A stretch of DNA of 64,000 bases, taken from assembly GCA_902630885.1 (NCBI GenBank), contig CACOWI010000001.1, forward strand, positions 1-64,000, read 5' to 3'. Shown here piece by piece: positions 23,064 through 32,343 of the stretch (the stretch's first letter is position 1; every line of letters begins with the position of its first letter). Origin of the DNA: an uncultured SAR86 cluster bacterium (GTDB taxonomy: Bacteria; Pseudomonadota; Gammaproteobacteria; Magnimaribacterales; D2472). The position numbers were made by a program, and so were the translations under genes. The notes below the pieces were generated by a model. It was not told the DNA's origin. It made no database searches and saw nothing but the letters and a program-made list of their open reading frames with translations.

Positions 23064-23371
23064 TTACTTTTTTAACAGTGATATGCGTGCTTCTAGCAAT
23101 TGTAATTGTTGGAATAGTCCTTCTTCAGCAGGGTAAAGGTTCAGATCTTGGCTCAGCATTTGGAGGAGGATCTTCTAATTCTATGTTTGGCGCTTTAGGT
23201 CCATCAGGATTTCTTGGAAGGCTAACATATATTATCGTTGCGATTTGGTTAATATTATCTTTCTTATTAGCTTATTTATTAAAAAATGAAAATACAGAGG
23301 TTATTTTTGATACACCTCTTATTGAAGAAGCGACCAAAGAAGGACTGTCAGACGAAATACCAATAGAATAA
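23060..23371 (+). CDS. secG: Preprotein translocase subunit SecG
   Basis: VGIVLLQQGKGSDLGSAFGGGSSNSMFG ... FLGRLTYI. Confidence 0.93.
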   Translation: MITFLTVICVLLAIVIVGIVLLQQGKGSDLGSAFGGGSSNSMFGALGPSGFLGRLTYIIVAIWLILSFLLAYLLKNENTEVIFDTPLIEEATKEGLSDEIPIE

Positions 23372-23376
23372 ATATT

Positions 23377-23463
23377 TGGTGCCGAAGGCGGGACTTGAAC
23401 CCGCACGAGTTTTCACTCACTAGCCCCTCAAGCTAGCGTGTCTACCAATTCCACCACTTCGGC
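23377..23463 (-). tRNA. tRNA-Leu(GAG), CCA encoded
   Basis: RC GCCGAAG...CTAGC-TTGAGGG-GCTAG...long variable arm...GCGGGTTCAAGTCCCGC...CTTCGGC-A-CCA; anticodon GAG. Confidence 0.95.
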
Positions 23464-23476
23464 TAAAAAGACCGAA

Positions 23477-23482
23477 ATTATA
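23477..23482 (-). promoter_or_regulatory. Candidate -10 box of tRNA-Leu gene
   Basis: Perfect TATAAT on minus strand (ATTATA on plus) with predicted start a few nt before the tRNA 5' end; no good -35 seen. Confidence 0.45.
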
Positions 23483-23515
23483 GCAATATTATGTGCTATC
23501 TAATACAAAATAAAC

Positions 23516-23544
23516 TTGACCAAACACTCTTACTTTCATAAACT
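23516..23544 (+). promoter_or_regulatory. Candidate sigma70 promoter for tRNA-fMet/rimP-nusA-infB operon
   Basis: TTGACC (23516-23521), 17-bp spacer, TAAACT (23539-23544), GC-richer discriminator, tRNA at 23560. Confidence 0.65.
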
Positions 23545-23559
23545 TCATGTTCGCTGCGT

Positions 23560-23636
<77 letters not shown>

Positions 23637-23686
23637 CAGTTAAATAATTTTTTGTGGGGCTGTTGCCCTTTTTTTGTATAAAAAAT

Positions 23687-24175
23687 ATGAATATAGAAGA
23701 TTTTAAAAATATTATTGAACCGGTAATTAACAGAAATAATTGTTTATTATGGGGAATTGAAGTTTTGAGAGGTAAGAAAAAAAATACTCTTAGAGTTTTT
23801 ATTGATTCAGATAATAGTGTTGATATCAATGATTGTGAGAATATCTCTAGAGATCTAAATTATGAGCCTCAAATAGACTTACATTTAGGTGAAGATTACA
23901 TTCTTGAAGTTTCTACACCAGGTATTGATAGAAAATTTTTTGAAATTAAACAATTAAATGATTATGTTGGCCAAGAGCTAGACATAAAAACAAAAAGTAT
24001 TCATCAGGGTCGAAGAAAGTTTATTGGTAAATTGATTGATTGTGATAATTTAAGTTTATCAATAGTTAAATCAGATAACTCTGAGGAGATAACATTTAAG
24101 TTTTCCGATATCGACTTATGCAGACTAAAACCGGATTATAATAACTTATTGAAGGAATATTCTTATGGAGAGTAA
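23687..24175 (+). CDS. rimP: Ribosome maturation factor RimP
   Basis: LLWGIEVLRGKKKNTLRVFID, EDYILEVSTPGIDR; position before nusA. Start trimmed from 23654 to ATG 23687. Confidence 0.93.
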   Translation: MNIEDFKNIIEPVINRNNCLLWGIEVLRGKKKNTLRVFIDSDNSVDINDCENISRDLNYEPQIDLHLGEDYILEVSTPGIDRKFFEIKQLNDYVGQELDIKTKSIHQGRRKFIGKLIDCDNLSLSIVKSDNSEEITFKFSDIDLCRLKPDYNNLLKEYSYGE

Positions 24176-25628
24176 TGAAATATTAGCAGTTGTTGATTCA
24201 GTTTCAACAGAAAAAGGGCTTGAGAAAGATGTAATTTTTCAAGCAATCGAAATTGCAATTGCATCAGCGTCTCAAAGGCATTTTCATGAAGATGCAGACT
24301 TATATGTTTCAATTGATAGAGACACCGGTGAGTATACAACTCATAGAAATTGGATTGTGTTTGATGAATCTGATGAAGAATATCATCATGAAACGCATGT
24401 ATCTGAAAAAGAATCACAATTAAAAGTTGGAGAGGTTTATTCAAAACCTCAGGATAATGTTGAGTTTGGAAGAATCGAAACACAAGCTGCAAGACAAGTT
24501 ATGCTTCAAAAGGTAAGAGAAGCCGAAAGAGAAAAAATTGTTGAACAGTTTAGATCTCAAAATAATAAACTTGTCTCAGGATCGGTTAAAAGAGTTACTA
24601 GAGATAATATTATTGTTGATATTACTCATGAAGCAGAGGCCTTATTACCAAGAGATAAGTTAATGCCTGGAGAAATTTATAAAATTAACGACAGAATAAG
24701 GGCAGTTCTTCAAATTGTAGAAGTTGAAGGCCGAGGCCCACAACTTATGTTAAATCGCTCATGTCCTGAAATGGTGACTGAACTTTTTAATATTGAGGTT
24801 CCAGAAATAAATGAAGATGTTATTGAAATTAGAGGAATTGCTCGAGATGCTGGCTCTAGATCAAAAATTGCCGTCAAAACAAATGATGGTCGGATCGATC
24901 CTGTTGGAGCATGTGTAGGTATGAGAGGATCGAGAGTTCAAGCAGTATCATCAGAATTGGGTAATGAAAGGATCGATATAATAATTTATGATGATAACCC
25001 GGCTCAGCTTGTTATAAACGCTCTTTCCCCTGCAAAAGTTGAATCCATTGTTATGGATGAAGACTCCAGATCTATGGATATTGCTGTAAATGAAGATAAT
25101 TTAGCTTTGGCAATTGGGTCAAGAGGTCAAAATATCAGGCTTGCTTCAAGATTAGTTGGGTGGGATCTAAATATTATAAGTAATGAGGAGGCAGAGGCAA
25201 AAGTAAAAGTAGATGAAACAGAATTTTTAGCTAAGATTATTGGTACTCTTGAAGTTAAAGAAGATGTTGCTGAAAAGATAATTTCTTCTGGCCTTTTATC
25301 CTTTGATGAAATTGCTTATGCAGATGACTCATTATTAAAAGAGTTTATAGAATCAGATGATGAGATCGTAAGAATTAAGTCTGCTTCTGAGGACGCTGCT
25401 TTACTTGAAGCAATGGGTGCAGTAACTGAAGAGGAAGATAACTTAGAATCACTCGCAGACTTAAATTTAAATGAAGATGACATCACTAAGTTATCTAATA
25501 AAGGTATTAAAAATAAAGATGATCTTGCTGAGCTTTCTATAGATGAATTACAAGAAATAATTGAAATCTCTTCAGATGATGCTTCAAAAATGATAATGAA
25601 AGCAAGAGAACATTGGTTTAACGAATAG
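24165..25628 (+). CDS. nusA: Transcription termination/antitermination factor NusA
   Basis: S1/KH regions: RDAGSRSKIAVKTNDGRIDPVGACVGMRGSRVQAV; C-terminal acidic HhH repeat. Confidence 0.97.
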   Translation: MESNEILAVVDSVSTEKGLEKDVIFQAIEIAIASASQRHFHEDADLYVSIDRDTGEYTTHRNWIVFDESDEEYHHETHVSEKESQLKVGEVYSKPQDNVEFGRIETQAARQVMLQKVREAEREKIVEQFRSQNNKLVSGSVKRVTRDNIIVDITHEAEALLPRDKLMPGEIYKINDRIRAVLQIVEVEGRGPQLMLNRSCPEMVTELFNIEVPEINEDVIEIRGIARDAGSRSKIAVKTNDGRIDPVGACVGMRGSRVQAVSSELGNERIDIIIYDDNPAQLVINALSPAKVESIVMDEDSRSMDIAVNEDNLALAIGSRGQNIRLASRLVGWDLNIISNEEAEAKVKVDETEFLAKIIGTLEVKEDVAEKIISSGLLSFDEIAYADDSLLKEFIESDDEIVRIKSASEDAALLEAMGAVTEEEDNLESLADLNLNEDDITKLSNKGIKNKDDLAELSIDELQEIIEISSDDASKMIMKAREHWFNE

Positions 25629-25636
25629 GTTGTATT

Positions 25637-27901
25637 TTGGCTATAACAGTAAAAGATTTCGCTAAAACTCTTAAGATCCCTGATAAAGCATTGATCGAAA
25701 GAATGCAAAAAGCAGGATTAAGTCATTCTAAGAGTTCTGATGAAATAACTCCAAGTGATAAACAAGCATTATTAAAGTTTCTCAAAGGCTCCAAATCATC
25801 TTCGTCTAAATCTGTTACATCTGAATCAGGTGTAAAAGTTACTTCAAAAGGTAAGTCTGCTTCTGTTCAAATACCAAATAAGAGCTATTCAGATAATATT
25901 GAAGCAAAAAGAGCTGCCGCCTCTGAACAACTAAAAGAGCAGCAAATAAAAAGAAAAGAACAGTTAAAAGAAGCTGTAAAAGATAAGCAAGTTCAAAAGA
26001 AGAAAAAAACAATAAATAATAAACAAGTATCTCAACATGTAAAAGTTGACGTGAAAGATCAGTTATCTAGTGCAGTCGATGCTTTTAAGAAAAAAGAAGA
26101 AAATATTTTTGATGATCAGCATCAATTTGAGGCTCCAACTGAATTTATTAAAAAAGATATAGAAGTTCCTGAGACTATTAATGTTGGTGAACTAGCAAAA
26201 TTGATGGCTGTAAAAGGTGGAGAAGTTGTAAAGAATCTAATGTCACTTGGAGTTGTTGCAACAATAAACGATGTAATTGATCAAGAAACTGCAATCTTGG
26301 TAGTTGAAGAAATTGGACATAATGGAATTGCTATAGAACAGGAGAATTTAGAACAAGATCTGGCAAATTTAATTCAATATAAAGATGAACCAAAATCAAG
26401 ACCTGCGGTTATAACTGTAATGGGACACGTTGATCATGGAAAAACAACTCTTCTTGATTTTATTAGAAAAACAAAAGTTGTTGATGGTGAGGCAGGTGGC
26501 ATCACTCAGCATATTGGTGCATATGAGGTAGACACTTCAAAAGGTAGGCTAACTTTCATTGATACGCCTGGTCATGCTGCTTTTTCTTCAATGAGAGCAC
26601 GAGGGGCTAATACAACGGATATTGTAGTACTTGTAGTGGCTGCTAATGATGGAATTAAACCTCAAACTGAAGAGGCAATTAATCACGCTAAAGCTGCAGA
26701 CGTTTCTATTGTTGTTGCAATCAATAAAGTCGATTTGGAGGGTGCTGATATTGATAAAGTGAAAGGAGATCTTGCTGCTAAAGATTTAACTCCTGAAGAT
26801 TGGGGTGGAAATATACAAATGGTTCCAATATCTGCTCTCAAAGGAGATGGGGTAGATGAGCTTTTAGAGAGAATAGCACTTGAAGCTGAGATATTAGAAC
26901 TCAAGGCTCATCATGATGGAGCAGCTCAAGGTGTTGTTATCGAATCTGAGCTTGATAAATTTAGAGGTTCAGTAGCAACATTTTTAGTTCAAAATGGAAC
27001 ACTGAATGTTGGAGACTTAGTAGTATCTGGAAATGCTATTGGTAAAGTAAAAAGCATTATTAACAGTGATGGTAACAAAATTAAATCAGCACTTCCCTCA
27101 GCAGCCGTTGAGATTCTTGGCTTAAATTTAGTTCCGAACGCAGGCGATCAATTTCAGGTCGTTAAAAATGAAAAACAAGCTAGAGAAATTGCTGAATATA
27201 GATTGACCAAAGAAAAAGAGAAGAAATTACTAAAACAAAAAGATGAGTCTGTTGGAGATCTTTTTGAAACACTAGGTCAAGAAGCAAAAAAAGTCCTGAA
27301 TGTAATTATTAAAACCGATGTTGGTGGAACATGTGAAGCAATTACTACTGCATTACATGAACTTGGTACTGAAAAAGCTAAAGTTAAAATTGTTTCTAGT
27401 GGTGTTGGAGGTATCAGCGAATCTGATGCTAATTTAGCAGTTGCTGTTGATTCAATCATACTCGGCTTCAATGTTAGAGCAGACAGTACTGCTAAAAAGA
27501 TCATAGAATCAGAATCAATCCAATTAAGTTATCACAGCATAATTTATGAACTTTTGGATGATGTTAAGGCAAGGATGAGTGGCCTTTTAGATCCTATTGT
27601 GAGAGAAGAAATTGTTGGAACCGCTGAAGTATTAGAGGTATTCAATTCACCAAAATTTGGACAAGTTGCAGGTTGTAATGTTGTTGAAGGTAACGTTCTT
27701 AGGAACAAACCTGTTAGAGTTCTCAGAGATGAAATTGTAATATTTGAGGGTGAGCTTAACTCATTAAGAAGATTCAAAGAAGATGTTAATGAAGTAAAAA
27801 GTGGAAATGAATGCGGAATGGGAATTAAAAACTATAAAGACATAAAGCCTGGTGACAAAATTGAGGTTTTTGATAGAAAGGAAGAAGCTCAGGTAATATA
27901 A
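25637..27901 (+). CDS. infB: Translation initiation factor IF-2 (TTG start)
   Basis: VITVMGHVDHGKTTLLDFIRKT, DTPGHAAFSSMRARGA, INKVDL. Confidence 0.98.
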   Translation: MAITVKDFAKTLKIPDKALIERMQKAGLSHSKSSDEITPSDKQALLKFLKGSKSSSSKSVTSESGVKVTSKGKSASVQIPNKSYSDNIEAKRAAASEQLKEQQIKRKEQLKEAVKDKQVQKKKKTINNKQVSQHVKVDVKDQLSSAVDAFKKKEENIFDDQHQFEAPTEFIKKDIEVPETINVGELAKLMAVKGGEVVKNLMSLGVVATINDVIDQETAILVVEEIGHNGIAIEQENLEQDLANLIQYKDEPKSRPAVITVMGHVDHGKTTLLDFIRKTKVVDGEAGGITQHIGAYEVDTSKGRLTFIDTPGHAAFSSMRARGANTTDIVVLVVAANDGIKPQTEEAINHAKAADVSIVVAINKVDLEGADIDKVKGDLAAKDLTPEDWGGNIQMVPISALKGDGVDELLERIALEAEILELKAHHDGAAQGVVIESELDKFRGSVATFLVQNGTLNVGDLVVSGNAIGKVKSIINSDGNKIKSALPSAAVEILGLNLVPNAGDQFQVVKNEKQAREIAEYRLTKEKEKKLLKQKDESVGDLFETLGQEAKKVLNVIIKTDVGGTCEAITTALHELGTEKAKVKIVSSGVGGISESDANLAVAVDSIILGFNVRADSTAKKIIESESIQLSYHSIIYELLDDVKARMSGLLDPIVREEIVGTAEVLEVFNSPKFGQVAGCNVVEGNVLRNKPVRVLRDEIVIFEGELNSLRRFKEDVNEVKSGNECGMGIKNYKDIKPGDKIEVFDRKEEAQVI

Positions 27902-27906
27902 AGTAT

Positions 27907-28254
27907 ATGTCATCAAATAGACCTGAGAAAATTGCAGATTTACTCAAAAGGGAAGTTTCAAAAATACTTAATCAAGAAGTTACAGACCCAAGGCTACAAA
28001 ATATCAATATTAATGCTGTAAAAGTTACAGATGATATCGGCATAGCATATATCTATTACACCATTATTGGTAAGTCTATAAAAAAGAATGAAAGTAAAAT
28101 AGATAATCATATACTATCAAAACTTTCTGGAATGATAAGATCTAAACTTTCAAAAGCGATTGAAATTAGAAGAGTTCCTAAAATTATATTCAAGTTTGAC
28201 GAAAGTATTGAATATAGCGAAAATATTGAAAAATTATTGAACAACCTAAAGTGA
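27907..28254 (+). CDS. rbfA: Ribosome-binding factor A
   Basis: RPEKIADLLKREVSKILNQEVTDPRL, infB-rbfA-truB synteny. Confidence 0.94.
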   Translation: MSSNRPEKIADLLKREVSKILNQEVTDPRLQNININAVKVTDDIGIAYIYYTIIGKSIKKNESKIDNHILSKLSGMIRSKLSKAIEIRRVPKIIFKFDESIEYSENIEKLLNNLK

Positions 28255-28255
28255 C

Positions 28256-29095
28256 ATGAATGGCTTTTTGTTAGTAGATAAAGAAAAAGGCTTTTCATCA
28301 AATGATGTAGTTCAAAAAATAAAAAAAAAGTTTTCTTTTCAAAAGGTTGGCCATTTGGGTACTTTAGACCCAGATGCTGAGGGTCTCTTAATTATTGCTA
28401 TAAATAGAGCAACTAAATTTTCACAATATTTCTTAAATTCTGATAAATCCTACTATGTTGAAATAAAGCTTGGAAAATTTACAACAACTGATGATGCATC
28501 TGGAGAAACTATCAAAGAATTTGATGTTAGATGTTCTACAGATGATGTAAAAAAGGAGATAAATAATTTCTTAGGAGAATCCTTTCAAACCCCACCTTTT
28601 TTTTCTGCTTTAAAACATAAAGGAAAACCATTATATAAATATGCTAGGCAGGGTAAATTAATTAATAAAGAACCCAGAAGAATTAAAATTAAAGATATCA
28701 AAAAAATTGTTTATAAAAATACGATTTGTTCATTTGAAATACTTTGTTCAAAAGGAACATACATAAGGTCTATAGCAAGAGATTTAGGAAAAAATTTAGG
28801 TTGTGGTGGACATATGTTGAAACTAAAACGTCTTTCTCAGCATCAATTTAATGTTATTGACGCTCATCGAATAGAAGATATTACATTAGAAAAAGTTATA
28901 AAAATCGATAATTTTTTTAAAGATTATGAAAAGTTATCACTTAGTGAAGAAAATTTAAAAATTTTTTTAAATGGAGGAAGAGTCATTTTAGATAAAGACA
29001 TCACAAAAGATTTTAGAATATATAATAAAAATAACGATTTTATTGGATTAGGGCGCCTTGAGAATAAGCATCTCAAACACAAACAACTTGTTTAA
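28256..29095 (+). CDS. truB: tRNA pseudouridine(55) synthase
   Basis: GFLLVDKEKGFSSNDVVQKI, VGHLGTLDPDAEGLLII, CSKGTYIRSIARDLG. Confidence 0.96.
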   Translation: MNGFLLVDKEKGFSSNDVVQKIKKKFSFQKVGHLGTLDPDAEGLLIIAINRATKFSQYFLNSDKSYYVEIKLGKFTTTDDASGETIKEFDVRCSTDDVKKEINNFLGESFQTPPFFSALKHKGKPLYKYARQGKLINKEPRRIKIKDIKKIVYKNTICSFEILCSKGTYIRSIARDLGKNLGCGGHMLKLKRLSQHQFNVIDAHRIEDITLEKVIKIDNFFKDYEKLSLSEENLKIFLNGGRVILDKDITKDFRIYNKNNDFIGLGRLENKHLKHKQLV

Positions 29096-29108
29096 TATTC
29101 CAATAAGT

Positions 29109-29114
29109 TATAAT
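29109..29114 (+). promoter_or_regulatory. Candidate -10 box upstream of rpsO
   Basis: Perfect TATAAT; TTGTTT at 29088-29093 with 15-bp spacer as possible -35. Confidence 0.5.
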
Positions 29115-29132
29115 ATTCGACCGCTTACTTTA

Positions 29133-29168
29133 GTAATGTGAGGTTTGCAAATTCATTTATAACATTAC
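29133..29168 (+). promoter_or_regulatory. rpsO 5'-leader stem-loop, possible S15 autoregulatory element
   Basis: GTAATGT (29133-29139) and ACATTAC (29162-29168) are perfect 7-bp complements with 22-nt loop, immediately before GAGGA and the rpsO ATG. Confidence 0.4.
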
Positions 29169-29180
29169 GAGGATATAAAT

Positions 29181-29450
29181 ATGGCATTATTAACTGAAGA
29201 AAAAGCTAGTATAGTCGAGCAATTTAAAAGAAATGACGGGGATACTGGATCTCCTGAAGTGCAAATTGCACTTTTAACAGAAAATATTAATAAACTTCAA
29301 AGTCATTTTAAAAATCATAATAAAGACCATCACTCCAGATCTGGTCTCATAAGGATGGTAAACCTTAGAAGAAAATTATTGGCGTATTTGAAAAGAAAAG
29401 ATGCTAATAGTTATTCTGAGTTAGTGAAAAAACTCAATCTAAGAGGTTAG
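29181..29450 (+). CDS. rpsO: 30S ribosomal protein S15
   Basis: [52 protein letters not shown]. Confidence 0.98.
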   Translation: MALLTEEKASIVEQFKRNDGDTGSPEVQIALLTENINKLQSHFKNHNKDHHSRSGLIRMVNLRRKLLAYLKRKDANSYSELVKKLNLRG

Positions 29451-29479
29451 CATCATACATAATATAAATAAGGAAAATC

Positions 29480-31582
29480 GTGGAAAATAATAAATTAGAA
29501 TCTACAAGTGTAGAATTTCAGTACGGAAATCAGAAAGTAAAGTTAGAAACAAATAAAGTTGCTAGACAAGCAACTGCCGCAGTAATGGTTACAATTGGCG
29601 ACTTAGTAGTTTTAACTACTGTTGTTGCAAAAAAAGAAGCAGATCCAAGCAAGGACTTCTTCCCATTAGCAGTCTTTTATCAAGAAAAGTTTTATGCGAC
29701 AGGAAGAATACCTGGAGGATTCTTTAAAAGAGAGGCTAGGCCTACAGAAAGAGAAACTCTTACATCAAGACTTATAGATAGGCCAATTAGGCCAATGTTT
29801 CCTGATTATTTTACAAATGAAATACAAATATTTTGTACTGTAATGTCTTCAGATAAAAAACAAAACCCTGACATTGCCGCAATGATTGGTGCATCTGCTG
29901 CTCTCACCATATCGGGTGTTCCATTTGATGGACCAATGGGAGCTGCTCGTGTTGGATTTATTAATGGTGAATATGTTCTAAATCCAAGTTTTGATGAATT
30001 AGAGGATTCATATTTAGACATGGTAGTTGCTGGTACAAATGAAGCTGTCTTAATGGTGGAATCAGAAGCAAAAGAATTAAATGAAGATTTAATGCTAGGA
30101 GCTGTCTTATTTGGACATCAAGAAATGAAGTCTGTAATTAATGCATGTAATGAGCTGAAAGAAAAAACTGGTAACGAAACCTGGGATGTTGAAATTCCTG
30201 AAGATCAAAATAATTATTATCAAGAGCTTGAGACAAACTATAAATCTCAAATTAGTGAAGCATTTAAAATATCTATAAAATCAGATCGAAATGAAGCTTT
30301 GAAAGAAATAAGAAATCAAATTCAAGATCAATATGAAGATCTAGATGAAATGGAAATGGGTAAATTGATGGGAGATTTTAAGAAACTAGAAAAGGATATA
30401 GTTAGAGGAAATATTTTAAATAATCAACCTAGAATTGATGGAAGAGATCTTGATACAGTTAGACCAATTTTTGTTGAAACTGAAGTATTGCCTGGAGCCC
30501 ATGGCTCAGCTCTTTTCACAAGAGGCGAAACTCAAGCAATAGTTGTTGCTACTCTTGGATCTTCAAGAGATGCTCAAAGAATCGAATCAATTGAAGGAGA
30601 GGGTACTGACAACTTTATGCTCCATTATAATTTTCCTGCCTACAGTGTTGGGGAGATAGGAATGCCAATGGGTCCAAAAAGACGAGAAATTGGTCACGGT
30701 AACTTAGCTAAAAGGGCAATAAAAGCAGTCTTACCGGATGTTGATGAATTTGGATATACAATGAGGGTAGTCTCAGAAATTACTGAATCTAACGGATCAA
30801 GCTCAATGGCATCGGTTTGTGGTACCTCGTTGTCACTCATGGATGCTGGAGTACCTATATCCAGTCCTGTAGCCGGTATCGCAATGGGATTAATTAAAGA
30901 AGGAGATAATTTTGCTGTTTTAACAGACATACTTGGTGACGAAGATCATCTTGGAGATATGGACTTCAAAGTTGCTGGAACACAATTAGGTATCACAGCA
31001 TTACAAATGGACATAAAAATTTCAGGTATCAATGAATCTATTATGGATACTGCTCTTACAAAAGCTAAAGTTGCAAGAGATCATATTCTTGGAATTATGA
31101 ATGACGCTATATCAAAACCTAAAGAATTATCTGAAAATGCGCCCGCCATGAAATCATTTATGGTTGATAAAGATAAGATTAAAGAAATTATTGGTAAAGG
31201 TGGTGCTGTAATTAAATCCATGCAAGAACAAACAGGCGCAACAGTTGATGTGAATGATGATGGTGTTGTTTCAGTCTTTGGACAAAATCAATCATCTATG
31301 AAAGCATGTTTAGCAATTATTGAGGAAATTCTTGAAGAACCTGAATTAAACAAAGTTTATAAAGGGAAAGTTGTAAAGATTGTTGATTTTGGTGCATTTG
31401 TAAATATTTTACCTGGCAAAGATGGCTTGCTGCATATATCTGAAATTTCTGAGGAAAGAACTGAAAATGTTGAAGATGTTCTCGAAGAGGGCCAAGAAGT
31501 TGATGTTAAGTTAATTGGTTTTGACAGAGGCAAAATGAAGCTCTCAATGAAAGCTTTATCTGAGAAAACTGAAGAATCTTAA
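29480..31582 (+). CDS. pnp: Polyribonucleotide nucleotidyltransferase (GTG start)
   Basis: RNase PH duplications, KH ([21 protein letters not shown]) and S1 ([29 protein letters not shown]). Confidence 0.98.
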   Translation: MENNKLESTSVEFQYGNQKVKLETNKVARQATAAVMVTIGDLVVLTTVVAKKEADPSKDFFPLAVFYQEKFYATGRIPGGFFKREARPTERETLTSRLIDRPIRPMFPDYFTNEIQIFCTVMSSDKKQNPDIAAMIGASAALTISGVPFDGPMGAARVGFINGEYVLNPSFDELEDSYLDMVVAGTNEAVLMVESEAKELNEDLMLGAVLFGHQEMKSVINACNELKEKTGNETWDVEIPEDQNNYYQELETNYKSQISEAFKISIKSDRNEALKEIRNQIQDQYEDLDEMEMGKLMGDFKKLEKDIVRGNILNNQPRIDGRDLDTVRPIFVETEVLPGAHGSALFTRGETQAIVVATLGSSRDAQRIESIEGEGTDNFMLHYNFPAYSVGEIGMPMGPKRREIGHGNLAKRAIKAVLPDVDEFGYTMRVVSEITESNGSSSMASVCGTSLSLMDAGVPISSPVAGIAMGLIKEGDNFAVLTDILGDEDHLGDMDFKVAGTQLGITALQMDIKISGINESIMDTALTKAKVARDHILGIMNDAISKPKELSENAPAMKSFMVDKDKIKEIIGKGGAVIKSMQEQTGATVDVNDDGVVSVFGQNQSSMKACLAIIEEILEEPELNKVYKGKVVKIVDFGAFVNILPGKDGLLHISEISEERTENVEDVLEEGQEVDVKLIGFDRGKMKLSMKALSEKTEES

Positions 31583-31721
31583 TGTTTTTTCTTTCATATT
31601 CTATTAATTTTCAAAAGTCAAATATTGTGTCTTAATTTTTTTCACATAATTTGATTCAAATATTAATTTGTGGTTCCATTACACCTGCGTACATAAATAA
31701 ACCTAATAGGGGGGAGTAATT

Positions 31722-31943
31722 ATGAAAGCAATTGATACACTTAAAGGCATAGTATCTGATTTAACTTCACTTTTAATTGGTGTTGTTGGTTTGGGTGTTG
31801 TTGCTGGTATTGTATTTGGCGGCAATGTTGCATTCTTTAATGATGTTCTTGATGGACTTCTTGGAGTTGTTACAGTGCTTGGCGAAAATGGATTAGTAGG
31901 GCTTTTAGTAGCTGCTATTATTATCAGTTTACTTAATAAGTAA
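31722..31943 (+). CDS. Small two-helix membrane protein, unknown function (paralog A)
   Basis: 73 aa MKAIDTLKGIVSDLTSLLIGVVGLGVVAGIVFGGNVAFFNDVLDGLLGVVTVLGENGLVGLLVAAIIISLLNK; strong purine-rich RBS AGGGGGGAG. Confidence 0.85.
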   Translation: MKAIDTLKGIVSDLTSLLIGVVGLGVVAGIVFGGNVAFFNDVLDGLLGVVTVLGENGLVGLLVAAIIISLLNK

Positions 31944-31955
31944 GCTTACTTGAAA

Positions 31956-31981
31956 TAAGAAGGGCCTAACGGCCCTTCTTA
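31956..31981. terminator. Perfect 11-bp GC-rich hairpin between the two small membrane protein genes (terminator, attenuator or mRNA stabiliser)
   Basis: TAAGAAGGGCC-TAAC-GGCCCTTCTTA; no long poly-T follows. Confidence 0.7.
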
Positions 31982-31989
31982 CTTTAGCA

Positions 31990-32220
31990 ATGAAATATAA
32001 AATAATTTTTAATTCTATAAAAGATTTTTTAGTGAGATTGACGGATGTTCTTGTTCCAGTTGTTTCTGTAGCTTTATTACTAGGAATAATATTTGGGCCT
32101 GAGGCCCCATTCGTTGGTGATGTATATAAAAATATATCTGACTTATTAAATCTTCTTGGATCTGATGGTCTTCTTGGACTTGTAGCCATTATCATTATTC
32201 TGGCGTATCTTAGAAAATAG
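31990..32220 (+). CDS. Small two-helix membrane protein, unknown function (paralog B)
   Basis: 76 aa; aligns ungapped over its last 60 aa with paralog A (22/60 identical by hand count; shared GI.FG, F..DV, LG..GL.GL). Confidence 0.75.
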   Translation: MKYKIIFNSIKDFLVRLTDVLVPVVSVALLLGIIFGPEAPFVGDVYKNISDLLNLLGSDGLLGLVAIIIILAYLRK

Positions 32221-32223
32221 AAG

Positions 32224-32300
32224 TGGTGGCTATGGGTGGAATTGAACCACCGACCCCAGCGTTATGAGTGCTGTGCTCTAACCATCTGAGCTACATAGCC
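32224..32300 (-). tRNA. Elongator tRNA-Met(CAT), CCA encoded
   Basis: RC GGCTATGTAGCTCAGATGGTTAGAGCACAGCACTCATAACGCTGGGGTCGGTGGTTCAATTCCACCCATAGCCACCA. Confidence 0.93.
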
Positions 32301-32309
32301 AGTCGTTGA

Positions 32310-32337
32310 ATGATAATCTTAAATAATAAAGAGTCAA
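32310..32337 (-). promoter_or_regulatory. Candidate sigma70 promoter of tRNA-Met
   Basis: Minus strand TTGACT (32337-32332), 16-bp spacer, TATCAT (32315-32310), tRNA 5' end at 32300. Confidence 0.65.
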
Positions 32338-32343
32338 TTATTT

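Noticed and set aside
31929-32195. Minus-strand 88-aa ORF opposite small membrane protein B
   Set aside because: Antisense product without motif; the + strand ORF has a paralog next door and plausible topology.
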